Shown: positions 17,701-26,192 of the stretch, piece after piece
How the letters are laid out: every line of letters starts with the position of its first letter
Numbering within the stretch: the stretch's first letter is position 1
Assembly (NCBI RefSeq): GCF_000426525.1
Contig: NZ_AUFN01000010.1
Span: forward strand, 930,001-994,000
Source of the DNA: Nocardioides alkalitolerans DSM 16699
Lineage (GTDB): Bacteria > Actinomycetota > Actinomycetes > Propionibacteriales > Nocardioidaceae
Reading direction: 5' to 3'
Length of the DNA: 64,000 bases
Made by a program: the position numbers and the translations under genes
The notes under the pieces: generated by a model
What the model was told of the DNA's origin: nothing
The model's database searches: none
The model's input: only the letters and a program-made list of their open reading frames with translations

Positions 17701-19086
17701 GCGTCGGGGTCCGGCAAGACCGAGCTGCTGCGCACGGTCGCGATCTCGGCCTCGGTGGGCGACGCGTTCAGCGGCCACGGCGTCGCGCCGTACGTCTACG
17801 GCATCGACTACGCCGGCGGCGGACTCTCCGCGATCGCCGGCCTCCCGACGGTCGAGGCGATCGTCGGCGAGACGCAGCTGGGGCGCGTGCTGCGCCTCGT
17901 GCGGCTGCTGCGCCGCACCGTCACCGACCGCAGCGCGGCCCTCGCCGCCCAGGGCTGCTCCGACCTCGAGGACCTGGCGCGCGCCGGGCACGTCCTCCCC
18001 CGCGTCTACCTCCTGCTCGACAACCTGCCGTCGCTGCTGGAGTCGTTCGAGAAGGCCGGCGGCCTGGCCCGCGACCACGTCGAGCACCTGCAGAACGTGC
18101 TGCAGAACGGTCGCCGCGTCGGGGTCCACGTGATCGCCACGGCCCCCGGCCGCACGGGGGTCCCGACGGCGCTGGCCGCCTCGTTCGGGCGGCGTCTCGT
18201 GCTGCGCATGACGACGAGCGACGACTACCTGATGATCGGCGTGCCCGGCAACGTCCTCGACTCCGAGACCACTCCCGGCACCGGACTGATCGGCAAGCAG
18301 ATGGTGCAGGTGGCCACGACGGGCGGTGCCGGCACGCCGGTGCAGGCCGAACGGGTCCGCGAGGCCTCCGAGCTGCTGGCGCCGCGCACCGCGGGCCGCG
18401 CGGGGGCTGCCGTACCCCCGATGCCGACCCGCCTGCCCGCCAACGCCCTGCCGGCCCCGAGCGGCAGCCACGTCGCCGTGGCCGTCGACGCCGACGCCGT
18501 GGCCGTCATCGCGACCGACCTCCGGGCCGGGCCGGTGCTGGTGGCCGGGCGGGCGGGCACCGGCAAGACCAGCGCCCTCGACGGGATCGTCGAGGTGGCC
18601 CTGCGCTCCGACGCACCGCCCCGCGTGCTGCGTCCCGACGACCTGCTGACCTGCGTCGACGAGCTGGAGGCAGCCCTCTTCGGAGGCACCCCGGACGTGG
18701 ACGGCGCGGGCGCGGAAGGTTCCTTCCCGTGGCTGCTGCTCGTGGTGGACGGCGTGCACCGGTGGGACACTGCTACGACGACGGACGACCACCGTGCCGC
18801 CCGGGAGCGCCTGCTCCGCATGATCGACGAGCACGCCTCACGGCTCGCGGTGGTCATGTCCGTCGAGGTCACCGAGGCCCGCAGGCCCGGGCTCGCGCCC
18901 GGGTTGGTCACGGCGATGAAGCAGCGTCGACGGGGCTTCCTCGTCCACCCCGAGTGGAACGAGGGGGACGTCTTCGGCGTCTCGGTGCCGACGAAGTCGG
19001 TGGAGCCGCTGACCGGGCCGGGTCGGGGGCTGTGGTGCGAGAACGGCTCGGCGACCGTGGCACAGCTGGTGGCCGGGAGCGAGTGA
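14800..19086 (+). CDS. EccC/EssC-like type VII secretion motor ATPase (UBL-FHA-TM-3xFtsK/SpoIIIE)
   Basis: 1428 residues; the GTG at 14800 has AGGAAGGAG in front and gives a protein starting VQQWTLSLA. Domains in order: a ubiquitin-like (YukD-like) region at about 1-88. An FHA domain at about 103-175 keeps all key residues: LGR, SQQH and SANGTT. Two membrane segments lie near 232-272. Three FtsK/SpoIIIE ATPase modules follow, with Walker A at about 640 (GTTGSGKSE), 967 (GASGSGKTE) and 1250 (GRAGTGKTS). Module 1 has a good Walker B (LLICVDEF, near 740). The later ones are weaker (YLLLDN, LLVVDG), as in EccC. It would drive WXG100 export at the membrane. Separate EccB, EccD, EccE and mycosin genes are not present nearby. 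Confidence 0.92.
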   Translation: MQQWTLSLATPPESGLPSVDVAVNAKDEATVADLARAFGRHLAPHQTNLMLVPVDGGHPWPADRAVADCGLRTGDLLDVVTAPASWLHRSSSTARPRAVLRVTEGPDSGQRLPIRSNSLTLGRATTCTMRLSDPLVSQQHVRVVLGTRPTVYDAGSANGTTIAGEQVTTGREVDWGTPIRLGRTTVVVDPGEVPVDDTAVSVYRPPRFGDPLLTEELDVPPPPNRNRPSPLPWAMLALPMIMGLAIFARSRTSYALVYMLAWPIIGYLGWRQQQRAAKRQFEEEAAEWRTDVDGMLAVIDDQARRQREQFHDDYPDAETLRTRAAGRDPYLWARSETRQAFLHTRLGIGTVPAMLRGSIKEGGDRPLRREVVAQLAERDSLPDMPVMADLTAHPLVAMTGDADAVDGLVRAMVLRLAFDHSPSDLTVAGCFGRGRAHHEAWLRWLPHATVRVGGEPPVAVGPRAATALLDHLASEDGGRGHTLCIVDEDAGIPRRTVEAVASVAAQRNLHLLWLGRTRAEVPAATSLLVDLSDGSVNIGDRGGVSRIETPDEVSLSRAWRSARTMTSYVDEAAVLPASTAIPSVVRLPEVSGDLEDLDDSGAVLRRWGASRGLRAQIGTGIDGTVTIDLRDDGPHGLVAGTTGSGKSELLQTLICSLALNNSPERISFLLVDYKGGAAFRECADLPHTVGYITDLTPALVQRALTSLGAEITAREHLLGEYGVKDLVQLEREHPQAAPPSLLICVDEFAALNAEVPDFVDGMVNIAQRGRSLGMHVLLATQRPAGVVTGNIRANTDLRIALRVSSADDSRDVIDSPEAAHISRRTPGRAWLRRTGHGTAELVQSAWTGARQPIDGTGSKVHVSAFSATAPPRADSPGEARLDPRSDLERCVTTIVTAFRRSGTPPPPKPWLPPLPAELLLDVDDLAREAGRHPSGHLYVGGMDDPAHQRQPRLEVDLTSVGHLLVHGASGSGKTELLRTVAISASVGDAFSGHGVAPYVYGIDYAGGGLSAIAGLPTVEAIVGETQLGRVLRLVRLLRRTVTDRSAALAAQGCSDLEDLARAGHVLPRVYLLLDNLPSLLESFEKAGGLARDHVEHLQNVLQNGRRVGVHVIATAPGRTGVPTALAASFGRRLVLRMTTSDDYLMIGVPGNVLDSETTPGTGLIGKQMVQVATTGGAGTPVQAERVREASELLAPRTAGRAGAAVPPMPTRLPANALPAPSGSHVAVAVDADAVAVIATDLRAGPVLVAGRAGTGKTSALDGIVEVALRSDAPPRVLRPDDLLTCVDELEAALFGGTPDVDGAGAEGSFPWLLLVVDGVHRWDTATTTDDHRAARERLLRMIDEHASRLAVVMSVEVTEARRPGLAPGLVTAMKQRRRGFLVHPEWNEGDVFGVSVPTKSVEPLTGPGRGLWCENGSATVAQLVAGSE

Positions 19087-19105
19087 CGAGGGACGGGGAA
19101 CGACC

Positions 19106-21676
19106 ATGACGCAGGAGAACGGGGCAGCCCGGCCGGGGCGCTCGCTGGGCGACCGGTTCCGGCAGGTCCTGCCCGCGCGCCTGGGCGGAGCGCCACGGTC
19201 GCAGCGCACCCGGAAGTCCCGCGGCTCGCGCGGCAGCGCCGAGCTCTCCGTCGTGGTCGTCGCCGCCTCGCTCGTCGCCGGCCTCGCGTTCGGCGAGGGA
19301 CTGTCGCGCACCGTCGTCGACATCACCGACGGCCTCACCTGGGTGAGCGACGACCCCAGCGGCGAGGTCATCCAGATCAACCCCGCGACGGGCCAGCCCG
19401 AGAAGCGCCTCACCGTCGGCGCCCCGGGCGAGGACATCGAGGTCACCCAGGCCGACGGCCGGCTCTTCGTCACCAACCGCACGACCGGCGAGGTCTTCTC
19501 GCTCGACCTGGCCTCCGTGCTCGTGTCGGGCCAGCGCCGGGTCAGCGCCGGTGACTCGACCCAGATCCTGCTGCACGACGACAACGCCTTCCTCGTCGAC
19601 CGCTCCACCAGCTCCATCTCCCGCATCGACACGAGCACCACCGACGCGATCGGCGAGCGCTGGCTCGCACCGGAGGGCCTCGCCGACGCCACCATCGACG
19701 GCGAGGGCTTCGTCTGGGCCATCGACAAGGTCGGCCGGCTCGAGAAGCTGCGCTGGTCCGATGACGAGCGCCGGTTCATCACGGAGCAGACCGAGACCGT
19801 CGACTACTCCGGCGACAACTCGGTGCTCGTCGGCCACCCCGCGGGCGTCACGGTCTTCGGTCCCGACGCCGGCATCGTCTTCCAGGTCGGCACCGGCAGC
19901 GACGTCGTCGCGAACGCGCCGGGCCTGCAGGGCCAGCTCGTGGCCCCCGCCTCCGCACCGGCCGACCTCGCCCCCGTCTCCTCGACCGCCACCGGCACGG
20001 TGCTCATCGTCGGCGCCAGCGAGATCCGCGAGGTCGACATGGCGAGCATCGGCTGCGCCCGCCCGGCCCGCCCGGAGGTGCACCGCAACCTCGTCTACGT
20101 GCCCTGCAACGGGGCCGGCAAGATCGTCGTGCTCGACGACAAGGGCCTTCGCGCCACCGACGACATCACCGTTCCCGGCGACCGCGACGCCGAGCTGGTC
20201 GTCGACGACGGCAACCTCATCGTCAACGTCCCCGGCTCCCAGGCGGGCCTCATCGTCCGGGCCGACGGGCGGATCGACGACCTCACCCGGTACGACGAGC
20301 GCGTGCAGCCGACCCCGATCTCCGGCGGCCGCACCACCCCGCCGCCGGTGCAGGACATCCAGGAGATCGCCGACCGCGACCGGGAGCCCCCGGTCCCGCC
20401 GGTGGACCCGCCCACGAACCCCTCGTCCGGGCCGTCCGCCAACCCCTCGAGCAATCCGCCGTCGAGCACGGCCACGCCGCCGACCGGTGGCTCGTCGGCG
20501 CCGACCGGCACGAACACGGTGCCGGCGCTGCCCCCCGGGATCCCCCCGGGCACGGGCACCGGCGCCCCTCCCGGTGTGCCGACCGGCCCGGGTACCGGCG
20601 GCACCCCCGACACCCCGGGTCCCGGGGAGCCCACCACGCCCGGCACCCCTGGCACGCCCGGCACCACCGAGCCGACCGATCCGGGCACCGTGGCACCGCC
20701 CGAGCAGGTCCAGGCGCCCGGCAACGTCACCGCGACGATCGTCTCCGAGGGCGTCGTCGACGTCACCTGGACCCACGGCGGTGTCCCGGCACTCAACTTC
20801 GACGTCTCCATCACCAACAGCTCGGTCGCGCTCACGAGCGTCGCCGGCACCGCCCGCCAGGCCCGCATCACCATCCCCATGGGCCAGTCGGTGCAGTTCG
20901 TGGTGACGGCGATCGGTGCCACCAACCGAGCCCCGTCGGCCCCGTCGGCCGCCGTCGTCTCGAGCGGACGCCCGACCGCCCCCGGCACGGTGGGCGGCAG
21001 CGTGTCGCGCGGCGCCTACAACGCGGGGTCCGTGACCGCGACGGTCACCTGGGGCGAGGCGGACGCCATGGGCTCGGCCGTCACGGGGTACGTCGTCACG
21101 GTCACCGGCGGCAACCCGCAGACCACCACCACCCAGCGCGTCGGCGCGGACGCCCGCACCGCCACCTTCACGCTGCCCTGCGCCGACACCGGCAACGAGC
21201 AGTGCGACTCCGGTGCGACGAGCGCCAGCGTGCACGCCACCAACGCGCAGGGGGACGGCCCCGCCAGCGTCCGCCAGATCGACGCCGGTGCGCCGAGCGC
21301 TCCCCGCCTGCCGGCCGGCGGACGCCAGCACGTGACCGGGGAGTCGGGCGGCAACCTGGGCCAGGAGGGCACCGGTGACGTCACCCTCAGCCTGGCGCCC
21401 GCGGCCGACTGGGCCGGCTTCGCCGGCACGTGCCGCGCCGAATCGGACCAGGGCAGCCAGCAGGTCGAGTGCGGCGCGACCTCGATCAGCTTCAACTACT
21501 CGTACGGCTACCAGTGGGCACCCTGCGGCGTCGGCAGCGGCGGCGGCAACCGCCAGATCACCCGCAACCACTCCGTCGTGTTCACCGCCGACAACGGGAA
21601 CAACACCGTGCAGAGCCTCACGTACTCGTGGACCACGACCCAGATCGCGCTCTGCGACGGCCAGCAGATCCCCTGA
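19106..21676 (+). CDS. Membrane-anchored propeller-like and fibronectin type III protein
   Basis: 856 residues, 19 bases behind the motor gene. A basic cytoplasmic N-terminus (RSQRTRKSRGSRGS) is followed by one membrane segment (about 45-66). Residues 70-410 form repeated beta-strand units that read like a YVTN/PQQ-type propeller (DDPSGEVIQINPATGQPEKR, DGRLFVTNRTTGEVFSLD). A Pro/Gly/Ser/Thr-rich linker spans about 415-530. Two Fn3-like domains follow at about 532-615 and 623-730. The C-terminus has several cysteines, possibly disulphide-bonded. It should sit outside the membrane. It corresponds to the Fn3 member of the kinase/Fn3/AAA/DUF58/transglutaminase set known in bifidobacteria as PFNA. 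Function is unknown; surface binding or cell-wall sensing is inferred. Confidence 0.83.
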   Translation: MTQENGAARPGRSLGDRFRQVLPARLGGAPRSQRTRKSRGSRGSAELSVVVVAASLVAGLAFGEGLSRTVVDITDGLTWVSDDPSGEVIQINPATGQPEKRLTVGAPGEDIEVTQADGRLFVTNRTTGEVFSLDLASVLVSGQRRVSAGDSTQILLHDDNAFLVDRSTSSISRIDTSTTDAIGERWLAPEGLADATIDGEGFVWAIDKVGRLEKLRWSDDERRFITEQTETVDYSGDNSVLVGHPAGVTVFGPDAGIVFQVGTGSDVVANAPGLQGQLVAPASAPADLAPVSSTATGTVLIVGASEIREVDMASIGCARPARPEVHRNLVYVPCNGAGKIVVLDDKGLRATDDITVPGDRDAELVVDDGNLIVNVPGSQAGLIVRADGRIDDLTRYDERVQPTPISGGRTTPPPVQDIQEIADRDREPPVPPVDPPTNPSSGPSANPSSNPPSSTATPPTGGSSAPTGTNTVPALPPGIPPGTGTGAPPGVPTGPGTGGTPDTPGPGEPTTPGTPGTPGTTEPTDPGTVAPPEQVQAPGNVTATIVSEGVVDVTWTHGGVPALNFDVSITNSSVALTSVAGTARQARITIPMGQSVQFVVTAIGATNRAPSAPSAAVVSSGRPTAPGTVGGSVSRGAYNAGSVTATVTWGEADAMGSAVTGYVVTVTGGNPQTTTTQRVGADARTATFTLPCADTGNEQCDSGATSASVHATNAQGDGPASVRQIDAGAPSAPRLPAGGRQHVTGESGGNLGQEGTGDVTLSLAPAADWAGFAGTCRAESDQGSQQVECGATSISFNYSYGYQWAPCGVGSGGGNRQITRNHSVVFTADNGNNTVQSLTYSWTTTQIALCDGQQIP

Positions 21677-21684
21677 CCCGCCAC

Positions 21685-21711
21685 GCCGGGCGTCACCCGA
21701 CGACGCCCGGC
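21685..21711 (+). terminator. Hairpin between Fn3 gene and moxR
   Basis: Arms GCCGGGCGTC (21685-21694) and GACGCCCGGC (21702-21711) are perfect over 10 bases with a 7-base loop. It may partly terminate transcription before the MoxR gene, or protect the upstream message. Either would lower downstream expression. Confidence 0.55.
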
Positions 21712-21746
21712 CCACGTCCCCCGTCACCACCCGAGAGGACCCCCTC

Positions 21747-22754
21747 GTGACCGCACTCGCCGACGGCACCCGCCCGGCTGTCCCCGGCCCTCCCTCCGAG
21801 GCCGACGTCGCCGAGTTCCGGCGGCTGCACCAGCGGCTCGGGGACGCCGTCGAGCTCGCCGTGCACGGCAAGCGGGCGACGATCGACCTCGTCCTGGTCG
21901 CGGCGGTCGCGGGCGGTCACGTGCTGCTGGAGGACGTGCCGGGCACGGGCAAGACGACGCTCGCCCGCGCGGTGGCCCGCGCCCTCGGCGGGGAGATGCG
22001 CCGGGTGCAGTTCACCCCCGACCTGCTGCCGGGCGACGTCACCGGCACCACCGTGTTCGACCCCCGCAGCGGCGAGGTCCGCTTCCGGCCCGGCCCGGTC
22101 TTCTCCAACGTCGTGCTCGCCGACGAGATCAACCGCGCCGCCGCCAAGACCCAGTCGGCGCTGCTGGAGGTCATGGAGGAGCACACGGTCACCACCGACG
22201 GCGAGACCCGCGCCGTACCCGACCCGTTCCTCGTCATCGCCACCCAGAACCCCGTCGACCTCGACGGCACCTACCGGCTGCCCGAGGCCCAGCTCGACCG
22301 CTTCCTCATCCGCACCTCGCTGGGCTACCCCGACGCCGAGCACGAGCTCGACGTGCTGCGGCCCGGCAGCTCCGCGGGCCGCATCGGCGACGTACCGGTC
22401 GTCAGCTCGCCCGCCGAGGTCGCGACGGCCTCGCGCGCGCTGACCCACCTGCACGTCGCCGACCCGCTCCTGCGGTTCGTGCGCGAGATCGGCGTCGCGA
22501 TCCGCACCGACCCGCGCGTGCGGCTCGGGGCCTCCACCCGCGGGCTGCGGGCCCTCGTGCGCTGCCTGCAGGTGTACGCCGCCTCCCAGGGCCGCCACTA
22601 CGTGGTGCCGAACGACGTGCAGCGGCTCGCCGAACCCGTGCTGGCGCACCGCACGGTGCTCACCCGCGACGCGCTGCTCGCCGGGCACCGGCCGATCGAC
22701 GTGGTGCACGAGGTGCTCGACGTCGTGCACCCGCCGCAGCCCGACCAGGGCTGA
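21747..22754 (+). CDS. MoxR family AAA+ ATPase
   Basis: 335 residues. The GTG at 21747 has GAGAGGA upstream. The longer frame in front overlaps the Fn3 gene and is rejected. Walker A is [14 protein letters not shown] (near residue 60), Walker [12 protein letters not shown] (near 120), and [20 protein letters not shown] provides the sensor and MoxR signature. MoxR ATPases act as chaperones or metal/cofactor-insertion factors and nearly always pair with DUF58 and VWA or transglutaminase genes, as here. It lies 10 bases before the DUF58 gene. It is the AAA member of the PFNA-like set. The client protein is unknown; one of the neighbouring membrane proteins is the obvious guess. Confidence 0.94.
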   Translation: MTALADGTRPAVPGPPSEADVAEFRRLHQRLGDAVELAVHGKRATIDLVLVAAVAGGHVLLEDVPGTGKTTLARAVARALGGEMRRVQFTPDLLPGDVTGTTVFDPRSGEVRFRPGPVFSNVVLADEINRAAAKTQSALLEVMEEHTVTTDGETRAVPDPFLVIATQNPVDLDGTYRLPEAQLDRFLIRTSLGYPDAEHELDVLRPGSSAGRIGDVPVVSSPAEVATASRALTHLHVADPLLRFVREIGVAIRTDPRVRLGASTRGLRALVRCLQVYAASQGRHYVVPNDVQRLAEPVLAHRTVLTRDALLAGHRPIDVVHEVLDVVHPPQPDQG

Positions 22755-22764
22755 GGCCCCGCCC

Positions 22765-23952
22765 GTGGCTCCCCCGTCCCGGCTCGTCGCCTGCTGGCGG
22801 GCCACCACCCCGCGCGGCCGCTGGGTCGGCCTGCTCGCCGCGCTGCTCGTCGCGGCCGGCGCGTACGCGCGTTACCCCGTCGTCGTCGGCGTCGGGCTCT
22901 GCCTGCTCGGCCTGCTGGTCGCCGAGCTGGTCGCCGTGCTGCGCCCGTACGCGGTCGCCCTGCGCCGCAGGGTCGAGCCCACCGTCGTCGTGCGCAACGA
23001 TCCCTGCCACGGGGTGCTGCGCGTCGCCTCGCGCCGCCGCCGCGGTCTGGCGCGGCTCGAGGCCGCCGAGCTGGTCGACGGGCGGCTCGTGCCGGTGCGG
23101 TTGCCGGAGAGCACCAGCGCCGAGGAGGTCGACGTCACCTACGACGTGCCGACGCCCCGACGCGGGGTGCTGCGCGTCGGTCCGCTGCTGGTGCGCCGGC
23201 ACGGGATCGCGGGGCTGGCCACGCACTCCGCCGAGGTCGGCGAGGTGGTCGACGTGCGGGTGCTGCCCCGCCGCATCCCCGTCACCCGCATGCTGACCGG
23301 CGCCCGCCGCGCCGCCATCGGCACCGCCGACAGCCTCGACATCGGCGGCACCGACCTCGTCGGCCTCCACGAGTACACCCAGGGCGACGACCTGCGCCGG
23401 CTCCACTGGGCGACGAGCGCACGGTCGGGCACGCTGATGGTGCGCGACGACGCCGAGCCCGCCGAGCCGCACGTGTGCGTCCTCCTCGACGACCGGTGGG
23501 GCAGCTATCCGACCGAGCAGCACGCCGACCTCTTCGAGGAGGCCGTGGAGCTCGCGGCGGCCCTGTGCCGGGTCACGGTCCAGGGCGGCCACCCGCTGCA
23601 GTTCCGGGTGGTCAGCGGACGCTTCGAGGTCGACTCGCCCGGCTCCCCGTCGGGGCTCCCGCGGGCGGAGGGCACCGAGATCGAGCACCTCCTCGCCGAG
23701 ATCGGCACCGTCGAGCGGGCCGGCCCCGGCGTGCACGGCTCCCGCGCCGCCGACATCGTCGTGGCGGTCTCCGGCTCGCACGCCTCCGAGTCCGAGCTCG
23801 ACCTGTTCCTCGGCGACGCCCCGCGCCGCGTGCTGCTCTCCCTCGACCCGCGCCCGCTCGTCACCTCGGGCCAGTCGAGCGACCTGCTCGTGCTGCGCGG
23901 CGGCACCTCCCACAACCTCGCCGACCAGTGGGACGTGGCGGTGGACGCGTGA
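22765..23952 (+). CDS. DUF58 domain protein
   Basis: 395 residues from the GTG at 22765. Two hydrophobic segments lie at the N-terminus ([20 protein letters not shown] and [18 protein letters not shown]), followed by a beta-rich region. The DUF58 signature is [19 protein letters not shown] near residues 205-222, followed by a VWA-like fold ([12 protein letters not shown]). Family members partner with MoxR. It sits directly between moxR (10-base gap) and the transglutaminase-like gene, whose GTG overlaps its TGA, so translation is probably coupled. Role unknown; a membrane-side scaffold working with MoxR is the usual proposal. Confidence 0.92.
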   Translation: MAPPSRLVACWRATTPRGRWVGLLAALLVAAGAYARYPVVVGVGLCLLGLLVAELVAVLRPYAVALRRRVEPTVVVRNDPCHGVLRVASRRRRGLARLEAAELVDGRLVPVRLPESTSAEEVDVTYDVPTPRRGVLRVGPLLVRRHGIAGLATHSAEVGEVVDVRVLPRRIPVTRMLTGARRAAIGTADSLDIGGTDLVGLHEYTQGDDLRRLHWATSARSGTLMVRDDAEPAEPHVCVLLDDRWGSYPTEQHADLFEEAVELAAALCRVTVQGGHPLQFRVVSGRFEVDSPGSPSGLPRAEGTEIEHLLAEIGTVERAGPGVHGSRAADIVVAVSGSHASESELDLFLGDAPRRVLLSLDPRPLVTSGQSSDLLVLRGGTSHNLADQWDVAVDA

Positions 23953-26099
23953 GCACCGTCGCCCCCGCCCGGCGCGCCCCGGTGGCTCCCCCGGCCGGCC
24001 AGCCCGACGCCCCCGCGGGCAGCGAGCGCCGGACGACGATCGCCACCCTCGTGTGGAGCGCCTCCCTGCCCGCGGCCGGGTCCTTGTCCGTCGCGCTCGC
24101 CTGGGGCGGGTGGCGGATGCCGCTCATCATGCTCGCCGCCACCGTGCTGCCGTTCGTGCTGCTGACCGTGATCACCCGGCTCGGCGTCTCCCGGTGGGCC
24201 ACCGCGAGCGTGCTCGCCACCCTCCTGGTGCTGCTCGCCTACGTGCTCGGGGCCGGAGCCGGCACGACCCTGCTCGGCACGGTCCGCGACGCCATCCCCC
24301 TGCTCCTGAGCGAACCGCAGCCCCTCCCGCTGCGCGCCGACCTCGTGGTCGCGCCGCTGCTGCTCGCCGGACTGGTCTCGCTGCTGGTCGCGCTGCGCTC
24401 GCTGCGCCCGGCCCGCGTCGCGCCCCTGCTCGGCGCGCTCGTCCTGTACGGCGCGGGCGCCCTGCTCACCGGGGGCCGCGGCGACCGGATCGGCCTCGTG
24501 GCCGCCCTCGTCGTCGTGCTCGCCGTCATCGGCTGGGTCGTGCTCGACGAGACGAACGACTCGCGCCGTACGCGCCTGACGCTCATCGGCCCGGTGCTGG
24601 TGGTCGCCGTCGGGTTCATCGCGTCGTCGGCCCTCGTGCCCGCCGACCGACCGTTCGACCCGCGCTCGCGCATCGACCCGCCGATCGTGCAGACCGAGGT
24701 CTCGAGCCCCCTGCCGCAGCTGGCCGCCTGGGCCGCCAACCCCGACGTCGAGCTGTTCACGACCTCCGGCGACGTCGCGCCGATGCGGCTCGTGGTGCTC
24801 GACGAGTACGACGGCCAGGCCTGGCGCGCCGCGACCCGCTACGGGCCGCTCGGGGCCGAGGGCGGCGACCGGCTGCCCGACGGCCGCGACCGGGCCCGGT
24901 TCACGACGGCCGTGCGGGTGGCCGACCTCGGCGGCGCCTGGCTGCCCGTGCCGGGCGACCCGACCGGGCTGAGCGGCACCGAGGCGCTGGTCGACCCCCG
25001 CACGGGCACGCTGCTCGCGCCGGAGGGTGCGGCGGACGCGGAGTACGAGGTGACGGCTGTCGTCGACGCCCCGCTGCCCTCCGACCTCCCGGCGGCCGGC
25101 CTGGCCGAGGACGGCCCCGGCGTACCGGTCGAGCAGTTCCTCGCCCTGCCCGACATGCCCTACGAGCTCGCGGTCTACGCGGGCCAGGTGGTGGCGGGCA
25201 CCACCACGCCGTACCAGCGGGCGGTCGCGATCGAGCGGGCCGTCCGCGGCCAGCGCGAGGTGAGCGAGTCCGCGCTGTCGGGCTCCGCGCTCTGGCGCAT
25301 CGAGGACTTCCTGCTCGGCGACCCCGCGACCGTCGCCGGGGCGCAGCAGGGCACCTCGGAGCAGTTCGCGACCGCGTTCGCCGTGATCGCCCGCCACTCG
25401 GGGCTGCCGACGCGGGTCGTCGTCGGGTTTCGGCCCGGCGACGAGCAGGCCGACGGCACGCGGGTCGTGCGGGGCGAGCACGCGCTGGCCTGGCCGGAGG
25501 TCTACTTCGAAGGCCTCGGCTGGGTGCCCTTCTCCCCCACGCCCGACGAGGACCAGTTCCTCGAGGAGCGTCCCGAGCCGCAGCCCGAGCAGCCCCAGCC
25601 GGTGCCCGACCCGGAGGCGACCGAGACGCCCGCACCCGACCCCGACCCGGCCGCCGAGGCCCGTGGCGACGACGAGGACGGCACGGGCGGTGTGCTCGAC
25701 GAGGGCTGGACGCCGTACGCCGCTGCCGGCGGCCTCGTGGTGCTCGTGCTCGTCGGGCTGCTCGTCGCCCGGGCGCTGCGGTCGTGGCGCCACCGGCGGC
25801 GCGGTCCCCGTGGCGCGTGGGCCGAGGTGCTCGACGGCCTCGTGCTCTCGGGGCGACGTCCGTCGGCCGCCGACTCCTCGACCCGGATCGCGGAGCACCT
25901 CGCCATGACGTACGGCGTGCCCGAGGCCCTCCGGCTGGGCAGCGACGCCGACCGGGCCGCGTTCGGCCCCGACGCAGGCGCCCCGGCGCCACGGCTGGGT
26001 GCGGCCGTGCGTCGCGTACGGCGCGCGCTGCGCCGCCAGGTGCCGTGGTGGCGCCGGTGGTGGTGGCCGTTCGACCCGCGGGTGCTCGGGCGCCGCTGA
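23949..26099 (+). CDS. Transglutaminase-like membrane protein with substituted catalytic triad
   Basis: 716 residues. The GTG at 23949 overlaps the DUF58 stop (GTGA). Residues about 30-230 contain five to seven membrane helices. A large extracytoplasmic part follows, with a transglutaminase-like core at about 465-530, then an acidic Pro/Glu linker, another membrane helix near 590-610 and a cytoplasmic tail. This is the TgpA-like layout. The core is easily recognised (EQFATAFAVIAR, TRVVVGF, AWPEVYF, GWVPF). The expected Cys is S470 (GTSEQF), the expected His is L513 (HALAWPE, with H displaced to 511) and the expected Asp is S529 (FSPTP). It is therefore probably not a working transglutaminase. 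It is the tgm member of the PFNA-like set. Confidence 0.88.
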   Translation: MSTVAPARRAPVAPPAGQPDAPAGSERRTTIATLVWSASLPAAGSLSVALAWGGWRMPLIMLAATVLPFVLLTVITRLGVSRWATASVLATLLVLLAYVLGAGAGTTLLGTVRDAIPLLLSEPQPLPLRADLVVAPLLLAGLVSLLVALRSLRPARVAPLLGALVLYGAGALLTGGRGDRIGLVAALVVVLAVIGWVVLDETNDSRRTRLTLIGPVLVVAVGFIASSALVPADRPFDPRSRIDPPIVQTEVSSPLPQLAAWAANPDVELFTTSGDVAPMRLVVLDEYDGQAWRAATRYGPLGAEGGDRLPDGRDRARFTTAVRVADLGGAWLPVPGDPTGLSGTEALVDPRTGTLLAPEGAADAEYEVTAVVDAPLPSDLPAAGLAEDGPGVPVEQFLALPDMPYELAVYAGQVVAGTTTPYQRAVAIERAVRGQREVSESALSGSALWRIEDFLLGDPATVAGAQQGTSEQFATAFAVIARHSGLPTRVVVGFRPGDEQADGTRVVRGEHALAWPEVYFEGLGWVPFSPTPDEDQFLEERPEPQPEQPQPVPDPEATETPAPDPDPAAEARGDDEDGTGGVLDEGWTPYAAAGGLVVLVLVGLLVARALRSWRHRRRGPRGAWAEVLDGLVLSGRRPSAADSSTRIAEHLAMTYGVPEALRLGSDADRAAFGPDAGAPAPRLGAAVRRVRRALRRQVPWWRRWWWPFDPRVLGRR

Positions 26100-26117
26100 G
26101 CGCCCTGCCCGACGCGG

Positions 26118-26192
26118 GTCAGCGCTCGGGCCGTCAGCGCTCGGGCCGTCAGCGCTCGGGCCGTCGGCGCTCGGGCCGTCAGCGCTCGGGGA
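26118..26192. repeat. 15-bp tandem repeat across the kinase stop codon
   Basis: Five consecutive units of GTCAGCGCTCGGGCC: 26118-26132, 26133-26147, 26148-26162, 26163-26177 (one change) and 26178-26192 (last bases differ). The last unit contains the kinase gene's final codons and TGA. The other four are copies downstream of the stop, filling the gap between the convergent transglutaminase-like and kinase genes. Confidence 0.92.

Noticed and set aside
16060..18834. Long antisense frame opposite the motor ATPase
   Set aside because: Arg/Val/Gly-rich shadow with no motif; the sense strand carries three Walker A sites in register.
23949..26099. Frameshift or sequencing error behind the missing triad
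   Set aside because: The reading frame and conserved scaffold are continuous around all three positions, so the substitutions look genuine.
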